Shown: in pieces, positions 53,505 to 62,172 of the stretch | Layout of the letters: each line of letters begins with the position of its first letter | Position numbering within the stretch: the first letter of the stretch is position 1 | NCBI GenBank assembly: GCA_025526915.1 | Contig: JAHLKH010000169.1 | Location: forward strand, 1 to 62,172 | Direction of reading: 5' to 3' | Origin: Entophlyctis helioformis | Lineage: Eukaryota > Chytridiomycota > Chytridiomycetes > Chytridiales > Chytriomycetaceae | Length of the DNA stretch: 62,172 nucleotides | The notes under the pieces: generated by a model | Told to the model about the DNA's origin: nothing | What the model saw: only the letters and a program-made list of their open reading frames with translations | Database searches by the model: none | Position numbers and translations under genes: made by a program

Positions 53505-56124
53505 ATGGACGTCGACATGATCCTGAGCAGCTACGATGCCAATCCGCTAGATGCAGCGGCGCCTCGTTCTGCATCGGCATCTGCAGGAGCAGCACCCGAA
53601 GCATCCTCGGCAGCAGCATCCTTGGCAGCATCCTCGGCAGTAGACGCATACACTTCCGGAGCCAACTGGCCGGTGCCCGGAAGCACCGTGAGCGGGCGGC
53701 TGTGGATTCGCGTGGTCGAGGGCAGGAACCTGCTGGCCCGGTGCCCGCAGAGCCGGCCGTACTGCGTCGTCGAGTTTGAGAAGAACGAGTTTGTGACCAA
53801 GGAGGCCATGGCCATCAACGGCGTCCCCACCAGCGCTGCCGCCGCCGCCGCGCTGGCTGCCGCTGGCTCGTCGCTGCATGCCCCGCCGCCGCCGCTGCTC
53901 GAGCAGCAGGACTCGACGGGCTCTGGCGCTGGCAGCGCTGCCGAGCCCGGGCTCTTTCCCGTCTGGCGACACGAAGCGTCCTTGTGAGTGCCCGCGGATT
54001 TTCCACCTTGTGCCGCAGGTGGCCACTTGTGCAACAGCCGCTGCCGTGCTGCCGTGCTGCCGTGCTGGCATATTGGCATGCTGGCATAGGGGCATGCTTG
54101 CATAGCACCTGCCGGCCTGCCAACCCGCAAACTTGCCGAGCGGGCCACAGACTGACCGGCCCCTGCTTCTCGCTTGGTGCACATGCACGCGGCTCACAAA
54201 CAACGCACCAACACCCCGCAGCGATGTCACCCGCAGCGACGGCGAGATGACCGTGAGCATCTGGGACCGCATGGGCCCCAACCAGGAAGAGGCCTTCCTG
54301 GGCATGATGAAGATCCGCCCGCCCCGCATCGACGGCAAGCTTCACGACAACTGGTTCAGGTGCGGCTGCTTGTGTCCACGCCGCAGATCTGGCGCACGTT
54401 GCACAGGATGCTCGCCTGACTGCTTTGGTGATGGAGCATGTGCGGCTGCTGACCCTCGCTCGCTCTGTTGCCCCCGTTCTGCCGCCCGCAACCGCCCGCC
54501 GGTGCGCAACCGCATCTCTCTGCCACAGGCTGCTGCCGCGCCAATGGAACGAGCAGATCAGCGGCGACATCCGTGTGCAGATCAAGTACCAGCAGCTTGA
54601 GGTGCGTGCCTTGGCAGAGCGTCTGTTCGCCATCAATGTGTGCGATGCACGTACTCAGCACAACCCTGCATGCACGACTGCACGACTGCACGACTGCACG
54701 ACTGCACGAACACAGGCCAAGGCGCTCTCTGCAAACGACTTTGAGCTGCTCAAGGTCGTGGGTCGCGGCTCGTTTGGCAAGGTGCTGCAGGTGCGCAAAA
54801 AGGACACGGGCCGCATCTACGCCATGAAAGTGCTGGTCAAGAAGGAGATTGTGGAGCGCCAGGAGGTGCAGCATACGCTCTCTGAGCGCAACGTGCTCAT
54901 CCAGGCCACGTCGCCGTTCCTGGTCGGCCTCAAGTATTCGTTCCAGACCCCCGAGAAGCTGTACCTGGTGCTCGACTACATGAATGGCGGCGAGCTGTTC
55001 TACCACCTGCAGAAAGAGACGGCGTTTAGCGAAGAGCGTGCCAAGTTTTACGTCTGCGAGCTGATTCTGGCGATCGAGCACCTGCACAAGTTCAACATTG
55101 TCTACAGGTGGGGGCTAAGGAGGGCCGATCCGGCTGGGCGATGGCAGATCGCTGACATGGAACGGCATGGACTCGGTTGTATGTGCTCGACAGAGACTTG
55201 AAGCCCGAAAACATCCTGCTCGACTCCAACGGACACATTGCCCTCACGGACTTTGGACTGTGCAAGGAAAACGTCGCGTATGACGAGGTCACCAACACGT
55301 TCTGTGGCACTCCCGAGTACGTCGTTGCCCATGTATCTCATAGCGATCAGAGGAATGCACGACTCACAATGGCCCATCTGGCTGCTCTCGACAGATACCT
55401 TGCTCCCGAAGTTCTGACCGGCGTTGGATATGGAAAGGCCGTTGACTGGTGGTCTCTGGGCATCCTCTTCTATGGTGCGTGCACTCTTGCCTCGCCTTTA
55501 TGAGCTCATTGTGGCTGACAACAGCAAGCGGCCATGGCATCAACAGAAATGACGACTGGCCTGCCGCCGTTCTACTCGGAGAACACGAACCTCATGTACA
55601 AGAAGATCCTGCACAACCAGCTCGTGTTCCCGCCTGGCTTCTCCCCACTGGCCCAGTCGCTCTGCCAAGGGGTGCGTGTTCTCCTCTCGTTATCCTCTCG
55701 CCATCTGATGCCTGTACAAAGCACCTAACCGTGTGCCGCACACACAACCCAGCTGCTCAACCGCGACCCCAAACAACGCCTTGGTGGCGGCCCAGAAGAC
55801 TCGGAAGCCATCAAGCAGCACCCATACTTTGCAGATGTGGACTGGAGCCGCCTCTCCAAACGGCGCGTCAAGCCGCCCTTCAAGCCCACGGTCGTCTCCG
55901 AAACCGACACGTCCAACTTTGATCCCGCCTTCACCGAGGCGATGCCCATCGACTCGGTCAAGGACGACACGCCGCTGTCCGGGTCCGTGCAGGAAAACTT
56001 TAGGGGCTTCACGTACACGGACGAGAACCAGCACCTGGCCGGGAGCGCCATGAGCAGCAGCAGCATGATGAGCTCGGGTGGCGGCCTGAGCAGCTACCAG
56101 GCTGGCCGGCTCCGCATGCAATAA
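53505..56124 (+). CDS. YPK1/Gad8-type AGC protein kinase with N-terminal C2-like domain
   Basis: TORC2-branch Ser/Thr kinase controlling membrane lipids and growth. Ala/Ser-rich N-terminus, then a C2-like stretch split by introns: [32 protein letters not shown] and TVSIWDR through [16 protein letters not shown]. Kinase core: [63 protein letters not shown] and the activation loop [14 protein letters not shown], then [19 protein letters not shown]. The AGC tail has [18 protein letters not shown], the turn motif DDTPLSGSV and the hydrophobic motif [10 protein letters not shown], very close to the YPK pattern. At least nine exons, ending TAA 56122-56124; the joins I checked in the kinase core are in phase. 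A Sch9-type assignment is less likely because of PIDSV. Confidence 0.92.
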
Positions 56125-56339
56125 TGCCTTGCACTCGGCCGGTGGTCCCGCCTCCCGCCTTTACCGCGCCAACCAGCCTGCCTGCCTGCCAGACAGCCAG
56201 CCAGCCAGACAGCCGCTCCGTCACCACCACCGTGACTCTCTCATACACCTCTACAAGTAGATTATACAGACACCCATCCATCCACCCACCATCGTCTCCC
56301 CCTACACACACACACACACACACACTGTGAACTTTTTGC

Positions 56340-56345
56340 AATAAA
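56340..56345 (+). terminator. Polyadenylation signal AATAAA for the kinase gene
   Basis: AATAAA lies 216 bp after the kinase stop, preceded by (CA)n and followed by TG/TC-rich sequence. It sits 96 bp from the convergent RAB3GAP2 stop, in a 316-bp gap that holds no gene. Confidence 0.6.
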
Positions 56346-56440
56346 CTCTTGTCTCTTCTGGATATGTATGGATGTATTGCATCGGCCGGGCTCGGCGTCT
56401 TGGACGGACCGGTTGACGGACAGACAGACGGTCGCACGGA

Positions 56441-59400
56441 TCATCCAGTCGCGCCAAGAGAGCCAATCCGGTCGCTTTGAAGACCAAACGCATTGGCAAT
56501 CACTTTGGCCTGCATGCGATCCGTCTCGGCCAGCTTGGCCACAAACGAGATGCGCTCGGCCGAGATCCTGTCACCGCCGCCAAGGTCACCAAGGTCAGCA
56601 TGATGTCAGCCAAGAGTGTCACAACAACGCGTCATGGCACGCGTCACGAGCCGACATACTTTGGGTTGGCAAGTGCAAGCGTGTTGGAGTTGGCGTCAGC
56701 GTCCGTGTCGGCTTGACCTGTCCTGGCCGACAACGGCGCGCTCAGCAGCCGCTCGCAAAAGACGGTGTTGGGTGCAAACATGCGCATCGGCCGCACAGGC
56801 TTGATGTCGTGGGTGAACGTCATGAGCAAGATGCTGGCCATCAGACTGTGCCGCGTCACCACAACACTGCACACAGTCGCGTGGGGTCGGGGTGGGGTGT
56901 CAGTGTCACGCTGCCCCCGCCTTCATCCGTGCGCGTAACAGAGACTCGCCTGTCGATCACCCGCTGTTCTCGCGTGGCAGGTGCATGGCCGCCAGCGTCG
57001 TCCAGAACAGCCAGGATCAGCCCGCATGCGTCGTTGAGGTACTCGCGCTCGGCTTGCGGCGACCGCGTGTCGCCCAAGAGCCCCAGCACGTGTTGGTGCG
57101 ACGTCAGCGGGTCAAAGGCCAGATCGTGCACAATGGCCCGCATGGCTGTTGTCGTGACCGTCTGCGACACCTCCATCATCTCCAGCAGTGCCACGCACTC
57201 GGTCAGGAACCGTGTGGCTCTGGCAGCTGTCCACCACCACCACCAACACCGTCACCACCCAGAGCAGTGCGGCACGGTCAGTCGAAGCATGACGTCGCCG
57301 TAATGCAAGGAGCGGTCACCAACCTGTCATGCCGCACAGCCGCTCGCACATCTGGTCCTTGGGCACACGGCGCGTCTTCTCCATCGTGTCAATGAGGTTG
57401 GCCAGCTTCGTCGTGAAGCAGTGCGAAAACAGGCCCAGTCCAACAGCTTGCTGCAGCTCGGTGTCAGACACTCGCTGTGCGATTGCCACTGCATACTGCA
57501 GTCCATCTGTACCGTGTGTTGAAGCCATCCGCAGGTTTAGCGAGGATACTCGCGCAGTGTTGGGAAGGCAACGCATGGATTACCCAAATCAGACTGCTGG
57601 ATCCAGCGGTCGGCGTACTCAAACACCAGGTACACCGTTGCGAGCGACCTGTTGGCGATCCCAGCCAGCTTGGCCAGTTTCTGTGTCCAGCAGCATACGC
57701 ACAGTCAGCCGGGCGAAAAGCTCGTCTTGTGATCACGGCGCACGATCCCTCACCTCCAAGCCAGCATAGCACGCATCAGGAGACAGTCGATCGCGGTCGC
57801 TGATCCGCTGCTGCTCAACAGCCACAAGCCGCGACAGGCACGTGTGCTCTGTCTGGGAAATGGCATCAGACTGTCAGCCGAACCAACATGACCGCCAAGG
57901 AATCGCAGTCGCAGTCACGATCACGCGTACCTTGCCAAGTTCGGCTGCTGCGCAAGGGATGGCGAGTCCGTCCAGACCGCGGTACAGCTCTGCAAAAGTC
58001 GCGAGTATTTTGGACAGCGTCGACTGCTGCGACCTTTCGTCGCGCAAGTCTTGTGTCTCGGGCTGCTGTCCAAGCACATGGCCGACAACGGTCGATACGA
58101 ACATGGCATATCCAAGCTGCAAGGCAAGCACAGGTCGAGCTGGTCAATGTGTGCATCACAGAACGCGACGCCGCATGCCGAGCCATGCTTACATCGCGGG
58201 TTGTCCATGCATAGTCGAGCAGCAGGTTGGTCACGGGCAGGTCGAGCCCCAGCGGTGTTTGCATGATCAGAGACAGCACCGCTGATGCTCCTGCCAGTCG
58301 CACGGCATCGCTGCCCACAGCGCGCACAAACGGCACCGACTTGAAGTACTTGATGACCAGTGTCTGGGCATCGGCCAGTCAGCAACGTGGGCTGGATACC
58401 AAACAGGCAGACAGACAGCAAAGCCGCGCGCGACAAACGTACTGCCCAGTCAGCATGAGCAAGAAGCATGCCGGCAATGATGCTGCCCAGATCGGTCTTG
58501 CCGCTGATCGCTGGAACAAAGAGTAGTTCGGCCAGCGCTGCGATCGCGTCGCCGTCCAGCCTTTCACTCAACTTGAGCGGCATCAAATGTGCACCCGCAT
58601 TGCCCGGTATCCAGCGCCGGTTGATGGCAAACGCCTGTGTAAACATGGTAGGTCCCGTCTTGGCGCGAGTTGGCGCTGGCGGCTGCGTCTCGACTCGAGC
58701 GCCGTCCTCTCTGACATCCAATGCAGCAAACAGAGCAGACAGCTGGTTCACGAGCTCGCTTCTTGGCTGATCTGGTGCATCGTTGGTGACCGCTGTCGCA
58801 CGGTCCTGCTGCAGCAATCCGTACTGCTCGAGCAAATGGATGCGCAGAGACGTCTCCAACGCCGCCTTGACTTCCTGGCTCTGCTGGCTGACCTTGGAAT
58901 GCATGGATGTGGTTGCAAGCGTGTCCAGCAGTGTCGATCGCGTCATGCCGGATGCAGCAGCCATCTCCCGCAAGACATTCAGATGCGTGCGTTCCGGTAT
59001 GTCGTTGGACAGCAGCGTGAGCGCCTGTCGCACGCATTCACGCACCGACATTCAGTTCAGTCATGGGTACCAACGCAAGCAAGCCCTGTCCATGCACACG
59101 GCATCTTACATGCAGCTGCTGGGTTGCGTCCGGCAGGCTCTTGATGAGCTGCTCCATCTCAACCGTGACTGCATGCTGCTTGGCCGTGTCGCCAGCAAGC
59201 GTTGCATGTTTAGCCACGAGCTGCGAGAGCACGCCGACATAGCCGGAGTTGGACAGCAGACTCTCGACCTTGGCATACGACAGCTGGATCTTGCGCACGT
59301 CCCCTGTCGGCGACACCAGAAAGCAGCTAGCAAGCGGACCATGCGAGTGCGGCTCGGCCAGACGCCAGTACATGCCGCCCAGCACGCCAGGTGCGGTCTG

Positions 59401-61485
59401 CACAAGCCGCATGCCGGCACCGGGATTGACAATGGCGATCCGCTGGCGATGGCGCATGAGGTACAGCTCCAGCACGCCGCGCGGATTGTAAATAGCCAGA
59501 ACGAGAATGACGGGCTTGGACGTGCCGGCGGCTTCGTCGACCACCTGGATCCAGCCGACCTGGGCATCGCGGATGCCCTTCCACATGCGCACAATCTCGC
59601 CCTCTTCCGTGTCCATCAGGAGCACGCGTCCGAGCGAGTCGGTCATGACGGCAAGGGACGGGTGCGGAGACGTGAGCGATGGCGGCGCGAGCGAAATGGA
59701 GTTGATGTAGCGTTGCGGATCTGCCAGCACCAGCACGGATGGAATAGGCGTGGCTGGCGTGTGCAGATGCTGGTCGCCCGAACCCGATGACGATGCCGAC
59801 GACGATTGCGCAGGCATCCCTGGGCCGCTCCACAGCGACTTTGCAAACGAGAACACGGCACTGTAACAGCCGGGCAGAGTGTCAGGTGTCATGCAGGGCT
59901 GATCGCCGTTTGACAAGCAATGCGCACCTGGTGACTGCGTTGGTGACCTTGTTGGACACGATACCGGCGAGGAACGATCGGCTGGTTTCTGTTGTTGCGT
60001 ACATGGCGACCATGGGACGGCCAACAGCAATGTACCGAGCAATGTAGTTGACCGGCATGTAGTTTCCCGTCAGATTGTTGAACTGCGGCGCAAAGAATGT
60101 CGAGTTTGGGCAGGACCTGTCCATGATCGACGCAACGGAGCAGGTGATCAGTTGTAGGAGGGCTGCTTGGCGAATCCGGGCATGCATACCACAGCTGATA
60201 ATGTCCGAGATTTGCTCTTGGCTCTGGAAAGACCATTTCTTGTAGTCAGGGACGGCGACTCTGGACGAAAGAGATCGTTGCACTGGCGCTCTCCGAAGAG
60301 GGCTGTGCAAGACGCGCCGCCATCCAGAAGCTTGTGCCATCAATGCTGGTTGCCGGGCGGTCGCTGTAGCACACCAGGATCTCGTCGGTCTCTTGTAGTC
60401 CAAACGCAACCACTGTACGCAGCTTGATGGTCTGCACGCTGGCTGTGTGCAGCTGCTGTGCAATCAGACTGTTCCAGACTGTCTCGTGCATGGCATGATT
60501 GGTAAGCATGCACAGATCGATCCACTTGAGAGTGGCATGCACACAGACCATGTCAAAGACGCGCAGGTATCCGTTGCTGTAGCCGACTGCAAAGCACATG
60601 GACATGCTGTGCAGCGCGTCCGTGGGTCAGCCACTCGCATCTCTCCAGACTAACTCGTAAAGACAGAGCAGCCGAGACACAAGCCGCACGCAGGCTTACT
60701 GGCTTCCACCGGTTTTCGATGGGATGTACAGGGGATGCACAGACACGCCCGTATCATCTCGCTCGGATCGTCGCATCCAGCCCTTGGCCGACTTGCTCGT
60801 ACTTTGTCGTGCCGCTGGCCTGCTTGAGCTGGAATATGACAAACTGCCGTCGTGCGGCACAGATGATGCTCGAGCATCAAACGACATGGACACCATGTAG
60901 GGCACGATGATTGCTGCCTTTTGGCGTGGACTGCTGCCCAGACCGGTCAAGATGCCTGCCGTCCTTCTGCGCACTCGGCGTGTCAGACTGGTACACAGGT
61001 GGTGCATGGCTGCAACAGGCTGATCCATGCATGGCGTGCGACGTACAGGAATGCTGCTCCACGCTTCGTCGCCCGTGTCCCAGCTGCCGACACGGAGGCT
61101 GACAACAAGGCATGCTTATCGTGTCAGATCCGACGACCGTTGCCAGCCACGGCCGATCCGCACACAGCATACCGGCGTGCTGCAGAGTCGCAGTGTTGGC
61201 TGCAGCCGTCCTCGGCAGCTGCTGCGCACTCATCTCCTCCTGCCAGTCCCAGCTCTTGCCAAGACTGTTCTTGTCTGACGGCAGGCCAAGTCAGCGTCGA
61301 GGGAAGCAGCACCTGCCAGCAGATGCGTGTGCGTGCTTACTGCCGGCCAGCGACTGCGGGCTGGTCGAGGGTGATGCGGGGGCAGCAGCAGGCGTGTCTG
61401 CAGCGTCCTGCTGGGCCCTTGCGCCTGCGCCCAGACTCGCCACCAGACCGTCCAGCGGCAGTGGCCACCAGTGTTGCAGCTCCAT
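56441..61485 (-). CDS. Rab3 GTPase-activating complex regulatory subunit (RAB3GAP2 homologue)
   Basis: RAB3GAP2 with RAB3GAP1 forms a Rab18 exchange factor and Rab3 GAP at the ER and endomembranes. Family blocks on the minus strand: FAVGYSNGYLRVFDM (near 60590), a helical KWSFQSQEQISDII, VNYIARYIAVGRPMVAMYAT, and the best-kept block with PPSLTSPHPSLAVMTDSLGR, RVLLMDTEEGEIVRMWKG, RDAQVGWIQVVDEA and LAIYNPRGVLELY (59700-59450). The C-terminal half is helical (RECVRQALTLLSNDIPERTH, LSERLDGDAIAALAELLF) and ends GLQSDRIGSLGATG with TGA at 56441-56443. More than ten introns. The start is best at ATG 61485 (MELQHWWPLPLDGL), but an upstream exon is not excluded. RAB3GAP2 is missing from most Dikarya. 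Confidence 0.85.
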
Positions 61486-61625
61486 GTTGTAGCGTTGAGA
61501 TTCGACCACGATTCCGGCGACGGGTCGAAGTCGGCATGAACGCGTTGGTGAACATGCCGATGGTACCTGCAAGACGATCCAGCACGATCGGTCGGATAGG
61601 GTCTATTACTATTGTGTGGATCCAG

Positions 61626-61680
61626 AAGAGAGAGATAGAGAGAGGGAGTCGAGAGAGAGAGAGAGAGAGAGAGAGAAAAG
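61626..61680. repeat. GA-rich simple repeat
   Basis: A run of GAGA dinucleotides with a few T interruptions lies in the 328-bp gap between RAB3GAP2 and the next gene. It is transcribed, if at all, as part of the RAB3GAP2 leader or the neighbour's 3' end. No gene in this gap. Confidence 0.9.
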
Positions 61681-61813
61681 ACAGCTGGAGCTGCGCTATG
61701 CTACGCAGACACCATCGAGACTGGTACAGAGGAGAGACGAGAGAGGAAAGGAGAAGGGGAGGGCACATGAGAGCACAAGCGGGCGAGGAGACTGGATAAG
61801 GAGGTGCGGGAGC

Positions 61814-62172
61814 ACTAGAGAGGCACGAGTGCAGGCGAGATCAGGCTGGTGGCTGTCGTCGCCTTGAGGATCGATGCAGACACCTTGCCGCCCTCTGCCG
61901 CACCAGTAGTAGCAGCAGCAGCATTCTTGGTCGGCTGCGGCGGTGAGTTGGACGCCTGCGAGGCGTCTTCGCCAACATCGGTCGTGTCCGTGTTGGTGCT
62001 CCGGCCACTGCCGCCGCGACTGTTGTTGGCATTGGCGAACAGATCGGCGGCTGAGAGTCGGCGCTGGAGCGGCGTGGTCAGCCGACGAGACGCCAGATCC
62101 CTTGGACGAGGGGTTGCCGCTCTCTCATTCGCCGCCCATTTCCCGCAGCTGCCGTGCGCTGATACTGTTGCC
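61814..62172 (-). CDS. C-terminal part of an unknown Ser/Thr-rich protein (runs off right edge)
   Basis: An open frame of about 119 codons continues from the window edge to TAG at 61814-61816, ending SLISPALVPL. It begins (from the edge) TVSAHGSCGKWAANERAATP, then RRLTTPLQRRLSAADLFANA and an Ala/Thr/Ser-rich, partly acidic stretch (TDTTDVGEDASQASNS). No motif or family recognised. The frame choice rests on the absence of stops and on natural composition. Confidence 0.5.

Noticed and set aside
53505..56124. Assignment of the AGC kinase to the Sch9/Akt group
   Set aside because: The C2-kinase layout fits Sch9, but the tail ([28 protein letters not shown]) matches the YPK/Gad8/SGK pattern better, and no PH domain is present.

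Overview
This window is nuclear DNA of a compact, GC-rich eukaryote. Coding regions lie on both strands, are split by short introns (about 40-160 nt) with GT-AG ends (some GC-AG), and are separated by short gaps (as little as about 23 bp). The gene set points to a fungus or close relative, probably an early-diverging (zoosporic) one. Fungal-type genes include an oligopeptide transporter, a protein O-mannosyltransferase, a HIS6-type isomerase, a Spc7/KNL1 protein and a YPK-type kinase with an N-terminal C2-like region. Alongside them are genes that most Dikarya lack or rarely have: a peptide deformylase, a RAB3GAP2 homologue and two rhodopsin-like 7TM receptors. The exact lineage is inferred, not proven.

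Layout. 65-500 (-): 5' end of gamma-tubulin. 501-2638: no gene I can support. 2639-9717 (+): the accessory region, with an XPG/FEN1-like nuclease gene followed about 75 bp later by a Fanzor (eukaryotic TnpB-like, RNA-guided nuclease) gene. 10465-16592 (+): a protein with a reverse-transcriptase-type zinc-binding motif, a small secreted protein, a mitochondrial carrier and an RCC1-repeat protein. 16857-32545 (-): OPT transporter, KNL1/Spc7, ankyrin protein, PMT mannosyltransferase and a one-span membrane protein. 32546-34444: no supported gene. 34445-34675 (+): small TATA-box gene. 34898-45235: a tight alternating block of RPAP1 (-), HIS6 (+), ARMT1/DUF89 (-) and RPAP2/Rtr1 (+). 45485-48832: two 7TM receptors, tail to tail. 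49367-51812 (-): SF3B2. 52313-53374 (+): peptide deformylase. 53505-56124 (+): YPK/SGK-type kinase. 56441-61485 (-): RAB3GAP2. 61814-62172 (-): 3' end of an unknown gene.

Most genes are housekeeping: microtubule nucleation, kinetochore, Pol II assembly and CTD dephosphorylation, splicing, histidine synthesis, secretory glycosylation, Rab activation and TOR-branch signalling. The unusual part is the 7-kb nuclease region. Its Fanzor keeps all three RuvC acidic positions and a CxxC...CxxC ribbon, and it sits directly behind a second nuclease whose acidic residues are also kept. The region reads through several single-base frame breaks. Frame breaks also occur in gamma-tubulin, the carrier, RPAP1 and one receptor, so assembly errors are a serious alternative to real decay.
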